Assembly (NCBI RefSeq): GCF_050306235.1
Contig: NZ_JBLWFH010000011.1
Coordinates: 67,094 to 131,093 of the forward strand
Source of the DNA: Glaciecola sp947496235
Lineage (GTDB): Bacteria; Pseudomonadota; Gammaproteobacteria; Enterobacterales; Alteromonadaceae
DNA: 64,000 nt
Direction: 5' to 3'
The notes below the pieces were generated by a model. It was not told where the DNA came from, made no database searches, and saw only the letters and a list, made by a program, of their open reading frames with translations. The translations under genes and the position numbers were made by a program. Numbering within the stretch: the stretch's first letter is position 1; every line of letters begins with the position of its first letter. This document shows positions 36,649 to 46,882 of this stretch, piece by piece.

Positions 36649-39600
36649 CTAGAAATTCGCTCTTACAACGAATGCAACGCGGCGGTCAGAAACAAACCAA
36701 CTACGTCCAGCCTCTTGACCCTCATTGTTCAATTGCATGATGGTTTCAGACTGAGAGTTAGTCAAGTTTGTACCTTGCAAACCAACAGTGAAATTATCAT
36801 TAACGTTATAGAAGATAGAGCCATCTAATTGACCATGATCGTCATACCATAAAGGTGCTTTGGATATAACATCTCGCGTGGTCAAGAGGTAACGACTACG
36901 CCAGTTATATGCCAAACGTGCACTCCAGCCATTCTTTTCATACATACCGACTAAATTGAATGTACGTTTTGATTGCCCTTGAAGTGGAATGTTATCCAAA
37001 GATACTCGAATACCAGTATCTTCAAAATCATCCCCCTGCCAAGATTCATCTTCAACATCGACTTCGTTGTTAGGCACGCCACCAGCATCAATGTAGGTAA
37101 ATGAAGACTCTAAGCCCAAACCATCCCAGGGTTCTGGTAAAAAGTCAAAGAACTGTTGATATTTGAGCTCTAAGCCATCCATTTTACCATCCCCACCATT
37201 GGTAGTTGTAGTCAACAATACCGTTTGTGTTTCACCTGTAGAAGGATTGGTATATGAGCGAGGATACGCGCCTTGCACAAAGTAGTTTTTCAAATCTTTG
37301 TGGAACAAGGTTGCACTCAACTGACCTACATCAGCAAAATACCATTCCACCGCAACATCATATTGCCATGCTTCCATAGGTTCAAGGAATGGGTTACCAC
37401 CACTTCCGGTAAACGCTGGAACGTATGCACGCTGAATTAAATTATCTTCGGGAGGCGGCTCAACTGATGGATCCGGATTCACAGGACGAATGGTTTGCAC
37501 AGATTCGTTGCCTAATGACGCCGTATTTCGAACAGCCGAAATATCGGGTAATGCCACCGCTTTTGATAATGCAAATCTGAAAAGAACATCATCTGTTAAT
37601 TCGACTTTGATATTAAAGCTTGGAAGTAGCATATTAAAACTAGGCTCAGCAGCCAAAGCAGAAGCTGAGTCATTACCAAACGCGCGGCTAGCGTTGCTGA
37701 TATAGTTAAGTGGATCGCCGATCCATCGATTTGCTTCATCTTGTATTGCGGCGGCAAAATCAGCGTAATTGCCAGCAGCCACTTGGTCGTTTACCCAGGC
37801 AGATACTAATTCAGGTGTTAGTGGATTTCCTTGCAAGTTCTCTGGCGGCAAGTAATCTGGTACTAAATCAGGGTAATTTACGAAACCATAAGATTCACGG
37901 TCAAGTTGCACGTAACGTAGACCAAAGTTACCGCTATAACGTAGGTCGCCATCACCTTCAAAGTTAAGTCTTAGGTAAATCGCTTTGTTAGTTTCAGTAA
38001 TATCCGTAATTTCGTTTGGCTCAAAAATTCCAAATTCATCATCTAATGGAAACTGCGTTCTTTGCGTATAACGCGTCCAATCGCCACCAGCGGTCATATA
38101 AGGCATAGCGCCATACATTATTTCACGAACGTAATCTTCAGTTGCATGGATTGTCTGGCCGCCAGGAATGTTGGCAACACCGCCGCCATGAAAATCAGAC
38201 CAATCAACCAATTCAAAATTTTCTGCCGCGTCAGGGATAGTATCTAACCAAGCCGCTGGAGCTGAACCAGAAAATTCTGGACCTAATGCCCCCCAGTTCC
38301 AACTCGTTGAACGCACCGTTTGTTCACGCTTCGCATATCGCACACCGGCTTGAACTGAGGTAAAGATACCTGCATCTTCTAAGAAGTATTTACCATCAAA
38401 ACGCACCGCAATCGAGTCACCTTCAGATCTCTCATAGTGCTCCATAGCACTTCTTAAGAAATAGGAGGTTGGGTCTTGGAAGTAATTAGTATCCCCTGCT
38501 GGATCCCCAGTAAAGCCAGGGTAAACACCACCAGCATAAACATCAGGGTTAGCGTCTCTATAACCGAAATAAGGTTCTAATAAGGCGACTGTTGGCGTAC
38601 TACCCGTAATATCGTAAGCTTGACCAGCAAATGCTGCAGTGTGAACAGTCATATCATTATCAGCAGTTTCGGCTTTAACGTATTGAATATCACCGGTTAA
38701 TTCAAGACTATCAGTTGCCAACCAACGTAAATTGAAAGAGAAGTCTTCCACTAGGGTTTCAGTATCTTTCACACGGCTGTCAAACTGAGTTGGATAACCA
38801 AATTGTGGGCGACCACCGGCTTCCCATGAACGAATAATACGATCATTGTTTCCATCAGCTGCTCGCCAGCCATCAACACCTTGCGTCAAGGTTCCTGATT
38901 CAAATAACCCTTGATCGTCAAATTCAAACTCTGTGCCTTCTAAAGCACGAGTTCGTCTAGCATCGATGTTGTAGTAACCACCTTGATATTTAACAGCTTG
39001 TTCATGCCAAGATAGCTTTGCATCAGAACGAATGTAATTAAAGGTACCTAATAAGGTTTCGTCTTCATTTTCAAATTGTAAAGACGTTGCAAAACCTTCA
39101 CGTTTTCGATCATCAAACTTGCTTAATAAGTTGGAAGCATTTGGCATCCATACTGTACCGTTGCCATCCTCACCAACAAACTCTTCAGCTCCAGCTAAAT
39201 CTCGCGCGTAAAATTGCACGTAAGCGTCAGACTGAATACCGTGTGATTGTCCGTAAAGTTGTGAATTAGCATAGTTGACCAAGAAACCAATTTCACCACC
39301 AGTATCTAGTTCAAATCGATCGCTATAAACAGCAGAAAACGTCGGGCTACCTTTTTCGGCGATATCCCCGTATGACCAGTCTCCACCAATGGCAAAAACG
39401 CGATCTTGAGAATCAAAAGGCTTACGAGTTCTTAGATTAACAGTACCGCCAATACCACCTTCAATCATGTCAGCGGTCTGGTTTTTATAAACGTCTACCC
39501 CACCCATTAATTCAGGTGAAACGTCTTGGAAAGATAGTCCGCGCCCGCTATTTGCAGTAAATGAATCACGGCCGTTAAATTCACTTCGAGTTTGTGTCAT

Positions 39601-39975
39601 ACCTCGAATGATTGCGCCACTTCCTTCTACACTGAAGTGATCAGGGTCATCTGGACCTGCAAATCTCTCAACCGATACACCTGGTATACGTTGAATAGCT
39701 TCTAATACGCTTCGATCCGGTAAAACGCCAATGTCAGATGCTGTAATAGAATCTACTACGGTTTCTGAATTACGTTTTAAATTCTGTGCATTTAATAAGT
39801 TTGCTCTTGTGCCTCTAACCTCAATTTGTTCAACCAACTCCTCTTCATTGGCCTCTTCTTCAGTTTCGGTTTCTTGTGCATAGGCTGTGTGCATTGCGGA
39901 AATAAGCGCTACCGCCATTACCGACTTATTGAACATGCGGTTTTTTCGTTGGTGTTGTCGTGTGCTAACCACCAT
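36649..39975 (-). CDS. TonB-dependent outer-membrane receptor, xylan-locus type
   Basis: This 1108-residue receptor likely imports large xylo-oligosaccharides across the outer membrane. The ATG at 39975 has GGGAG 8 nt upstream; the signal peptide is long (cleavage after HTAYAQ). The plug domain (about 50-180) carries VLPDRSVLEAIQRIPGVSVERF and GGIGGTVNLRTRKPF. The rest is a beta barrel ending in an aromatic residue (VVRANF). It belongs to the large TonB receptor subfamily typical of Caulobacter and Alteromonadales polysaccharide loci. No SusD homologue is present. Confidence 0.93.
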   Translation of the reverse strand: MVVSTRQHQRKNRMFNKSVMAVALISAMHTAYAQETETEEEANEEELVEQIEVRGTRANLLNAQNLKRNSETVVDSITASDIGVLPDRSVLEAIQRIPGVSVERFAGPDDPDHFSVEGSGAIIRGMTQTRSEFNGRDSFTANSGRGLSFQDVSPELMGGVDVYKNQTADMIEGGIGGTVNLRTRKPFDSQDRVFAIGGDWSYGDIAEKGSPTFSAVYSDRFELDTGGEIGFLVNYANSQLYGQSHGIQSDAYVQFYARDLAGAEEFVGEDGNGTVWMPNASNLLSKFDDRKREGFATSLQFENEDETLLGTFNYIRSDAKLSWHEQAVKYQGGYYNIDARRTRALEGTEFEFDDQGLFESGTLTQGVDGWRAADGNNDRIIRSWEAGGRPQFGYPTQFDSRVKDTETLVEDFSFNLRWLATDSLELTGDIQYVKAETADNDMTVHTAAFAGQAYDITGSTPTVALLEPYFGYRDANPDVYAGGVYPGFTGDPAGDTNYFQDPTSYFLRSAMEHYERSEGDSIAVRFDGKYFLEDAGIFTSVQAGVRYAKREQTVRSTSWNWGALGPEFSGSAPAAWLDTIPDAAENFELVDWSDFHGGGVANIPGGQTIHATEDYVREIMYGAMPYMTAGGDWTRYTQRTQFPLDDEFGIFEPNEITDITETNKAIYLRLNFEGDGDLRYSGNFGLRYVQLDRESYGFVNYPDLVPDYLPPENLQGNPLTPELVSAWVNDQVAAGNYADFAAAIQDEANRWIGDPLNYISNASRAFGNDSASALAAEPSFNMLLPSFNIKVELTDDVLFRFALSKAVALPDISAVRNTASLGNESVQTIRPVNPDPSVEPPPEDNLIQRAYVPAFTGSGGNPFLEPMEAWQYDVAVEWYFADVGQLSATLFHKDLKNYFVQGAYPRSYTNPSTGETQTVLLTTTTNGGDGKMDGLELKYQQFFDFLPEPWDGLGLESSFTYIDAGGVPNNEVDVEDESWQGDDFEDTGIRVSLDNIPLQGQSKRTFNLVGMYEKNGWSARLAYNWRSRYLLTTRDVISKAPLWYDDHGQLDGSIFYNVNDNFTVGLQGTNLTNSQSETIMQLNNEGQEAGRSWFVSDRRVAFVVRANF

Positions 39976-40332
39976 TTGTGTGCTCCCATTTATGATACGG
40001 CTTTACTGGTGACCCTTTTACTTAAAAAAGTAATTGCCAGCTTCCCCTTTGTGTGGCCTTTAAAGTATTACAATTACTCCATTTGACCATGTTTCCTCGA
40101 TGCTGATAATGCGTTAGAGATATCTTGCGGTCAATTGACATTGGAAATATCACAATTCAGAAACCATATATCGCAACATTTTTGTAACATTTAACAATCA
40201 ACGTGTTAATTATTTAACCCGACTTTAGTATTAGTAAAGTCTAAATCCCTTAAATATCAATACTTCAATGATTTTGTTTTGATAAAATTGGGCAAGTGTT
40301 AATTTTCAATTAATTAACAATTTATCATACAA
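39976..40332. other. Intergenic region upstream of the TonB receptor
   Basis: This AT-rich 357-bp gap lies between the GH115 stop and the receptor start, so the receptor probably has its own promoter here. An inverted pair TTAACA/TGTTAA (40191-40209) is the only symmetric element of note. I see no gene. Confidence 0.45.
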
Positions 40333-43239
40333 TTATTCTAGATATTGAGTAAATTCTGGCCCCAAATAACTCGGTTTGTAGTCTGAAGTGTAAATCACGA
40401 TTTTCTGCACTACGACGCCAGGATCTTTTAAGTACAATTGCAAACTGTTAGCACCACCTTGGGCAATCGAAATCTTGGTTTTAACCCTACGAATACCATC
40501 AAGTACATTTGCCCCCCAGGAAGCTGAGCTCATCTCCAGACTATGAACTGCCTCTTTATCCCCTGACTTCGCTTTTCGACGCAATTCTGCGACCTTAGCA
40601 TCCGTCATCAATCCCGCATCTAGATATTTTGGTGGATTCCCGTCGACACCTATTCCAAACTCCATTGTAGCATCTGGTGCAAACTCTAACGTTGGTGCCA
40701 CGTCGATATGGACTTCATATTCTCCCGCTTCAATTAACCAAGTATCGAAATGCAACGTGGGGGCCGTTTCCCAATCAGAATGCTGCGTATAAGGAGGTAA
40801 AATTCCCGCTACCGAAGAACCAAAGCGACCATGGCCAGGAATTACCTGCCATTTCACTTCTTTTGTATTGTTTTTCATTTGTGCCTTGGCTGGATCGAGG
40901 GAAATATAGCCGTCAGCTTCTGCAAACCCCTTAGGCGTTTGCGCTAGTTTGACTGCTTCTACATATACTCGAGCGCCACCCCAACCGGTACCTTTTATCA
41001 ATACGTTAGCTTTATGAGTGCCTGCTGACAGTTTTGACCAATCGATACTTATGCCTAGGGTAATTTCATCCTCAACAGTACCTTTAGTAGATGAAAGCTG
41101 AACCCAATCGTCTGAGGCCGTAACAGAATAATCAAAGGGTTTAGCTTGACGATTAAAAACCGAAACTGTTTTTTCAGGTTCTCCATGTTGGTAAAAGCTA
41201 TCAAGCACTAATTGCCCCCCTGCTGGCCAAAAACTATCACTTGAAGATAGCGCAACGCCCATGTTGGCAACTGCAGGCTCAGCAGCAGTATGACGAACAA
41301 CTGTCGGAGGTATATTGGCTGGCGGATTGTTCCAGTACACATAACCAATGCGGGACTGACTCATCATTCGATTCCACTTGCCATCCTTCAAGTTATGATA
41401 TTCATCGGTCAGTACTTGGTCTTGTGCAAACCAATAATTCACTGCATCGGCATACTTATTGGTGCTGATGCGATTTTGTTTTCCATACCTTTGATTTAGC
41501 GCTTGATTGTAATTCAATTCAAAGATTACCCGTGATGCTTTAAGCGGGTAGCCCACTAATTGAAAATAAGCATCATGGTAATCTTTCGGTAGTTTTGATT
41601 TTATATCATAAGAATCCTTCACTGCCTCGGTTAAAACGTCAGAGACATTTTTTGCCTCATCGTAATGAGAAATGCTGTAGGTTTCTGGTGAAATTGCTTC
41701 AGGTTTGCGTCGCCCATTGTGTTGAGTATAGAGAGCCAACAATTCTGCTATACCACTAGCATAGTCACCGCCAAATTGTTCTGCTGCCCACTCGCGAGTA
41801 AATTCATAACTACTGTTGGCGTCCATGTCTGTTGGATCCCAGGCCATTTTCAAGAAAAATGAAATGGGTAACTCCATAGGTTTAAGGTCACCCACGTTGG
41901 TTATCCAAATGCGATCGGCACCGTATCTGTAAGATAGATCCATTTGTTCCCATATTTTTGCTAAGGGAACTGTATTGATCCAGCGATAAGAACGTGGCCC
42001 ACCTACATAGTCAAAGTGATAATAAACACCTGCGCCACCTTTGCGATTACGCTCACCTTTGGTCGGCAATCTACGCACATTACCAAAATTGTCGTCAGCC
42101 CATAATAAAGTAACGTCATCTGGCACTCGCATGCCTTTTTCATAAAAGCTTTGTACTTCTTTGTACAATGCCCAAACTTGCGGGATATCTTCGATTTTAT
42201 CTTGACCAAACGTATCTTTAAGAATTTGGCGCTGGTCTTCTACAACTCGCTCGAGTAAACCTATATTTTCACCTTCACTCATTGGCGTATCTTCTTGACC
42301 GCGCATTCCTAAGGTGAAAATACTTTCTAAATTTTTATGTCGTTTAGCACCTTGTAGCCAAAAGTCATATAAGTTTTTGGGGTTAGTTGAATATTCCCAA
42401 GGACCTTTGCCATATCGATTCCATTCTTTGTCAGCTCGCATCATAGGTTCATGGTGGGAGGTGCTCATTACTATGCCCATTTCATTGGCTAAAATAATAT
42501 TTTGCGGATCATCGTCAGCAAAGGCATTGTTCCACATCGCTGGCCATAAAAAGTTCGCTTTTAATCTAAGTAGCAACTCAAACACATGTTGATAAAATTC
42601 CGCATTATAGCCACCAAATTTTTCTGTACTCCAACCTGTCAATGCAGGCGCTTCATCGTTAAGAAAGATGCCGCGATATTTTACTTTCGGATAATCTGCA
42701 ATCCGAGTATTTGCGCTTAAATACAGCTCAGTTTTTTTCTTAACCGGTACGTCTGCCCACCAGTACCAAGGACTTACCCCTATCGTTTGGCTTAAATCAT
42801 ATGTCCCATATATTGCACCGCGTTTATCATTACCCACTATAACCCAAGCGTTATCGATGCCTTTAAAAGGCGATCTTAAATGCTGAATATGATAACCATC
42901 CCATTTCCCTTGTATCGCGTGCACATCTAACTTTCCTTGATCGATCAATTGTTGGATCAAATCACTTTTTCCTAACTGACCAATAAGCACTATGGCATCA
43001 GCATTGGCCGGTAATTCATTGTAGATCTTTGCAACCTGCCCAGTGACAGCCGCAATGTCACTACGTAAATTTTCGACCGCACGCAAGACACCTTTTTCAG
43101 CAGAAGATTCTAAGACGATAGGGGCAACCTTTTGCTGAGTAACTAACGGAAAATCCTGTATAGAAGATGTTTCAACTAAATAGTTCGCAGACACCTGAAA
43201 GCTCAAAATACAAGCCAGTGTGATGAATAAGCGGCGCAT
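40333..43239 (-). CDS. Xylan alpha-1,2-glucuronidase, glycoside hydrolase family 115
   Basis: GH115 enzymes remove (methyl)glucuronic acid from internal xylose residues of polymeric xylan. The 968-residue protein has a signal peptide (about 1-18), a central catalytic domain with the family segments WPAMWNNAFADDDPQN and LLWADDNFGNVRRLP, and a C-terminal region beginning about residue 790 (FAEADGYISLDPAKA) typical of GH115. It follows the GH9 gene by 94 bp and is probably cotranscribed. Confidence 0.94.
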   Translation of the reverse strand: MRRLFITLACILSFQVSANYLVETSSIQDFPLVTQQKVAPIVLESSAEKGVLRAVENLRSDIAAVTGQVAKIYNELPANADAIVLIGQLGKSDLIQQLIDQGKLDVHAIQGKWDGYHIQHLRSPFKGIDNAWVIVGNDKRGAIYGTYDLSQTIGVSPWYWWADVPVKKKTELYLSANTRIADYPKVKYRGIFLNDEAPALTGWSTEKFGGYNAEFYQHVFELLLRLKANFLWPAMWNNAFADDDPQNIILANEMGIVMSTSHHEPMMRADKEWNRYGKGPWEYSTNPKNLYDFWLQGAKRHKNLESIFTLGMRGQEDTPMSEGENIGLLERVVEDQRQILKDTFGQDKIEDIPQVWALYKEVQSFYEKGMRVPDDVTLLWADDNFGNVRRLPTKGERNRKGGAGVYYHFDYVGGPRSYRWINTVPLAKIWEQMDLSYRYGADRIWITNVGDLKPMELPISFFLKMAWDPTDMDANSSYEFTREWAAEQFGGDYASGIAELLALYTQHNGRRKPEAISPETYSISHYDEAKNVSDVLTEAVKDSYDIKSKLPKDYHDAYFQLVGYPLKASRVIFELNYNQALNQRYGKQNRISTNKYADAVNYWFAQDQVLTDEYHNLKDGKWNRMMSQSRIGYVYWNNPPANIPPTVVRHTAAEPAVANMGVALSSSDSFWPAGGQLVLDSFYQHGEPEKTVSVFNRQAKPFDYSVTASDDWVQLSSTKGTVEDEITLGISIDWSKLSAGTHKANVLIKGTGWGGARVYVEAVKLAQTPKGFAEADGYISLDPAKAQMKNNTKEVKWQVIPGHGRFGSSVAGILPPYTQHSDWETAPTLHFDTWLIEAGEYEVHIDVAPTLEFAPDATMEFGIGVDGNPPKYLDAGLMTDAKVAELRRKAKSGDKEAVHSLEMSSASWGANVLDGIRRVKTKISIAQGGANSLQLYLKDPGVVVQKIVIYTSDYKPSYLGPEFTQYLE

Positions 43240-43333
43240 AATGTTTTCCCTAAAACTAGCGTTAAATTGAGTTTATGAATTTGAAACTGAGAGGCTATCG
43301 CTTCTCAGCTTCTTAAATATAGTGACTTATGAA

Positions 43334-45061
43334 CTAGTCAGCCAAAATTGAGGACATCATATAAACGAAAGGCGCATTCCAATTTATGGCTATTTCATTT
43401 GATGCGTAACTGCACCAAGTATCTGAATATGAAAGTGCGGGTAACTTACTGGGATATGAACATTTGTCTTGTTGCCCGCTATGCGCGCCACCTGCGACAA
43501 AACCAGGAATAGGATCCTCTATACCATCAGCTTGTGAAGGACGATGGTGAATATGCATTGGAGAACGCGAGCCAAACCCGGTGATATAAGTAATATCCAC
43601 AGGATTTCGCCCCAAAACATAATCCACCAAGTTTAACGCAGCATCTTTGTACCCAGTATCATCGGTTAACCGCCATGCATGCCAAAGCACACTGGCTTTG
43701 TTCAAGGCCACAGCATTGCTGCCCCAAACAAAGTCTTTTTTATTCATTGCCACTCGATAAGCCGATGCTTGATCTTCTTCTTTTATACTCTTTGCAAATG
43801 ACAAAAATTCGTTTTGCACTAGTTGGTAGTCCGCATCGGCGAGTGCTTTTGGTTGGTCCGCTAATATCGAAAAGTATCCAAGGAGAGAGGTATTTGACCA
43901 TGAAGGCGTCGCAAGTTTAGTTTTATATTGATTAAAAGCTTGCCAATACTCATCTTCACCTGTGCTAATAAAAAGTTCTGCCGCTGCCCAGGCAAACTCA
44001 TCGGTGAGAGTTTTATCGCCGTACTCCCCTGTACTTACATCTGACGGATTCTTGAATTTTACATCAGGGTTGGCTAGCGCCCATTGCCAAGCATGTCTCG
44101 CTTGTTGCAAATACTGCTCACGCTTTTCTGGAAATACGCGACTAGCAACGGATAAAACAGCTGCAAAATTCAAGCTAGCCGAAGTCCCTTTAGCCACTAC
44201 ATAACGTTGCTTTGTGGTATCTTCTGGCATGTCTGCTGGAGAAAACCGCAATGTCGTCAGTTTATGATAAACCCCACCATCGGTATCCTGCATAGTCGCC
44301 ATCCAATCGAGATTCCACAGGATTTCATCTAATAAATCAGGTGTTTGGTCTCCTGACTCAGGAATATTAAAATCTCTATTTTGATAGAAGTTTTGATTAT
44401 CAATATAGGCGCGCATTAAGGTATAGGTAGTGATGCCCGAATTAACAATGTATTTGTTGTAATCACCTGCGTCATACCAACCTTTGGGGGAACTCAGTAC
44501 TGTACCTTCCGGTCGCTCTTTGGTTGCAGCTGAAGAATGCACCATTACTTGGGTATCAGGATGACCAGCAGATCTTTGCCATTTCCCAGCGTAGGATTTA
44601 TCCAAAGCCATGCCTGCACGGTTAAAATAATAAGCTTTTATTCCCGCATCATGTATATCTGAATAAACCTCTTCTTCAATCCCAAAGGTTACCGAACTTA
44701 CCTCATTGTTTACTGTGATTAAGTAATTCCCTGCGACAGATACTTCCGAAAAATCAGCAATACTGACTATTTCATCTGAGTAGGGCCAGAGTTTAGGTGC
44801 ACTGCTTGTGCCTTCAAACACAACTTCTCGAGTATCTGCATTGATAACGCTGAATTTTTGCGATTGTTCGCTTTTTATAACGGCTAATTTATGTTGTTGT
44901 GGCAAAAATCCGATTTGATTTACTAGTATCTTAGTTTGCTCTCCATCCGATTTTTTTATTTTTTGGCCGCTAATCGCATTAGGGGAATCTTGAGCATTAT
45001 CAGCTGAACCGCAGCTTAATAATGCGAATGAAAAAATACATATTACTAGGCCTTTCGACAT
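43334..45061 (-). CDS. Glycoside hydrolase family 9 lipoprotein
   Basis: This 575-residue protein has a lipobox LLSC at residues 14-17, an N-terminal Ig-like domain (about 43-130) common in GH9, and an (alpha/alpha)6 catalytic domain. Catalytic candidates are Asp197 and Asp200 in GWYDAGDYNKY, the His-Arg loop HIHHRPS, and the acid Glu at about 556 in SNEIAINWNAP. GH9 members are usually beta-glucanases; in this locus a xyloglucan, mixed-linkage or xylan-related substrate is possible, and I cannot choose. Confidence 0.9.
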   Translation of the reverse strand: MSKGLVICIFSFALLSCGSADNAQDSPNAISGQKIKKSDGEQTKILVNQIGFLPQQHKLAVIKSEQSQKFSVINADTREVVFEGTSSAPKLWPYSDEIVSIADFSEVSVAGNYLITVNNEVSSVTFGIEEEVYSDIHDAGIKAYYFNRAGMALDKSYAGKWQRSAGHPDTQVMVHSSAATKERPEGTVLSSPKGWYDAGDYNKYIVNSGITTYTLMRAYIDNQNFYQNRDFNIPESGDQTPDLLDEILWNLDWMATMQDTDGGVYHKLTTLRFSPADMPEDTTKQRYVVAKGTSASLNFAAVLSVASRVFPEKREQYLQQARHAWQWALANPDVKFKNPSDVSTGEYGDKTLTDEFAWAAAELFISTGEDEYWQAFNQYKTKLATPSWSNTSLLGYFSILADQPKALADADYQLVQNEFLSFAKSIKEEDQASAYRVAMNKKDFVWGSNAVALNKASVLWHAWRLTDDTGYKDAALNLVDYVLGRNPVDITYITGFGSRSPMHIHHRPSQADGIEDPIPGFVAGGAHSGQQDKCSYPSKLPALSYSDTWCSYASNEIAINWNAPFVYMMSSILAD

Positions 45062-45300
45062 CTGTTCCCGCCTTAAACTTGTTAATACTGTGTAAATCTT
45101 TTGCTGTATTAGATTCTAATCCGGCGTTATCTTCAACTTATCCTGATTATGAAAACACATTTATAAGATTGCGTTTTTTTCTTTATCATTAATCCAACTT
45201 TGCACCGAAGTGGTCGAAAAATTAGAAATCTTGTCTACAAAACACTTCGTTTTTAGAAATTTTGTTTATTTGTTGAAACACAGGCAAAAAACAATAAATA

Positions 45301-45333
45301 TGAAAAGTAAAATCACAATAACTTGAAAAGTAA
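45301..45333 (+). promoter_or_regulatory. Tandem direct repeats, candidate XylR site
   Basis: TGAAAAGTAA occurs twice in direct orientation (45301-45310 and 45324-45333), 23 bp apart start to start, in the 322-bp gap between the GH9 gene and the symporter. AraC-family regulators such as XylR often bind tandem repeats about two helix turns apart. No -10/-35 pair is obvious to me. Assignment to XylR is inference. Confidence 0.4.
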
Positions 45334-45383
45334 TTTTCTTTACAATGACCACCTGTGAATAAGATGTAAAAAAAGAAGCCTTC

Positions 45384-46859
45384 ATGGAAAATAATAATCA
45401 ACAACTTTCAGTGCTAGAAAAGGTAGGCTATAGCCTTGGTGACTTCGCGGCTAATTTGGTATTCCAAACCTTGGTCACCTTTATTGCTTTTTATTATACC
45501 GATGTGTTTCGAATTCCTACGAGTTCAGCCACCAGTATTATTTTTATATGCGGCTTATTGGGCGCTTTTGCTTTTAATCCAATAATCGGGATTTTAGCGG
45601 ACCGAACCAAAACCCGCTGGGGTAAATTTCGCCCATGGATTTTATGGACGTCAGTGCCCTTTGGTGTGTTGTCTTTGCTTGCTTTTACTACGCCGGATTT
45701 TGATACCGATGGTAAGGTAATCTATGCCTTTGTCACCTACTTGCTCTTATTGTTTGTATATTCTGCCAACAATCTTCCCTACGCAGCCTTAAGTGGCGTA
45801 ATTACTGGCAAAATGAAAGACCGTAACAGCATGTCTTCTTACCGTTTTGTGGCGGTTATGATAGCGCAATTTATCATTCAAGCCTTGTTATTACCCTTAG
45901 TATTGGTTGCGGGTGATGGGGATAAAGCCGCGGGTTTTGAAATTGTAATGACCTATCTCGCTATCATAGGTACGGTTTGTTTCATTATTACTTTTTTAAC
46001 CACAAAAGAACGAGTACTACCTGTATCTGAAAAAGCCAGCACAATAAAAGAAGATTTACAGGACTTGGTGACCAATGTTCCTTGGATCATCATGCTAGTG
46101 GTTACCGTTTTGGTGTTTATTACACTTGCCCTTAAAGGTGGCACCTATGTGTACTACTTTAAAGATTACGCTGATAAAGCTGAAATGGTCAGTTTTTTAG
46201 AGGCCATAGGATTTAATAGCTTTATTGCAGGCGTTCAAAATTACTTCCCTAACTTTTTCTGGCCAGATGATCCTGCAACCTCAGCATTTTCACTGTTTAA
46301 TGCGAGTGGCATAATCTTCATGATTATCGGAATATTTTTCTCCAAATCACTTGCTGATAAGTTTGGAAAAAGAAATGTGTTTGGGCTTTCATTATTTGTT
46401 TCTACGATTTTTATATTGGCTTTTTACTTTTACCCAAAAGACGCTATTGGCACCATGTTCACGTCGCAAATTTTGCACGGTTTTTTCTACGGTATCAGTA
46501 CACCATTGTTATGGGCGATGATTGCCGATGTAGCAGATTTTTCAGAATGGAAAACCAATCGCCGCGCTACTGCGATTATATTTTCAGCCATGATCATGGG
46601 GCTCAAAGTTGGACTAACCCTAGGTTCAGCCTTAGTAACAGGTATTTTGGATAGCGTTAGCTACAACCCTGATTTGGTTACCCAATCCGCTGAAACGGTA
46701 AATGGCATTAAATTAGCGGTAAGTGTTTATGCGGCAATACCATTTTTAATCGCATGCGCTTGCTTGTTTGCCTATAAAATAAATAAATCCATGGAAAATA
46801 CAATCGAATCTGATTTAGCTGAAAGAAGAGCGCAAGGCGCATCTGTTTCTATGGCCTAG
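45384..46859 (+). CDS. Glycoside-pentoside-hexuronide symporter, probable xylo-oligosaccharide transporter
   Basis: This inner-membrane transporter of the major facilitator/GPH group has 491 residues and about 12 helices. The GPH features are LGDFAANLVFQTLVTF near the start, GILADRTKTRWGKFRPWILW (the D-R-T-x-T-R-W-G-K-R/F signature) and MIADVADFSEWKTNRRATAI. The next gene is a signal-less GH43, suggesting import of xylosides that are split inside the cell. Xyloside specificity is from context. Confidence 0.93.
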   Translation: MENNNQQLSVLEKVGYSLGDFAANLVFQTLVTFIAFYYTDVFRIPTSSATSIIFICGLLGAFAFNPIIGILADRTKTRWGKFRPWILWTSVPFGVLSLLAFTTPDFDTDGKVIYAFVTYLLLLFVYSANNLPYAALSGVITGKMKDRNSMSSYRFVAVMIAQFIIQALLLPLVLVAGDGDKAAGFEIVMTYLAIIGTVCFIITFLTTKERVLPVSEKASTIKEDLQDLVTNVPWIIMLVVTVLVFITLALKGGTYVYYFKDYADKAEMVSFLEAIGFNSFIAGVQNYFPNFFWPDDPATSAFSLFNASGIIFMIIGIFFSKSLADKFGKRNVFGLSLFVSTIFILAFYFYPKDAIGTMFTSQILHGFFYGISTPLLWAMIADVADFSEWKTNRRATAIIFSAMIMGLKVGLTLGSALVTGILDSVSYNPDLVTQSAETVNGIKLAVSVYAAIPFLIACACLFAYKINKSMENTIESDLAERRAQGASVSMA

Positions 46860-46882
46860 TAACAAAGAAGAGAAAGAATTAA

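Noticed and set aside
39936..39975. A later ATG (39936) as start of the TonB receptor
   Set aside because: It gives a shorter signal peptide but has no ribosome site; the ATG at 39975 has GGGAG at good spacing.
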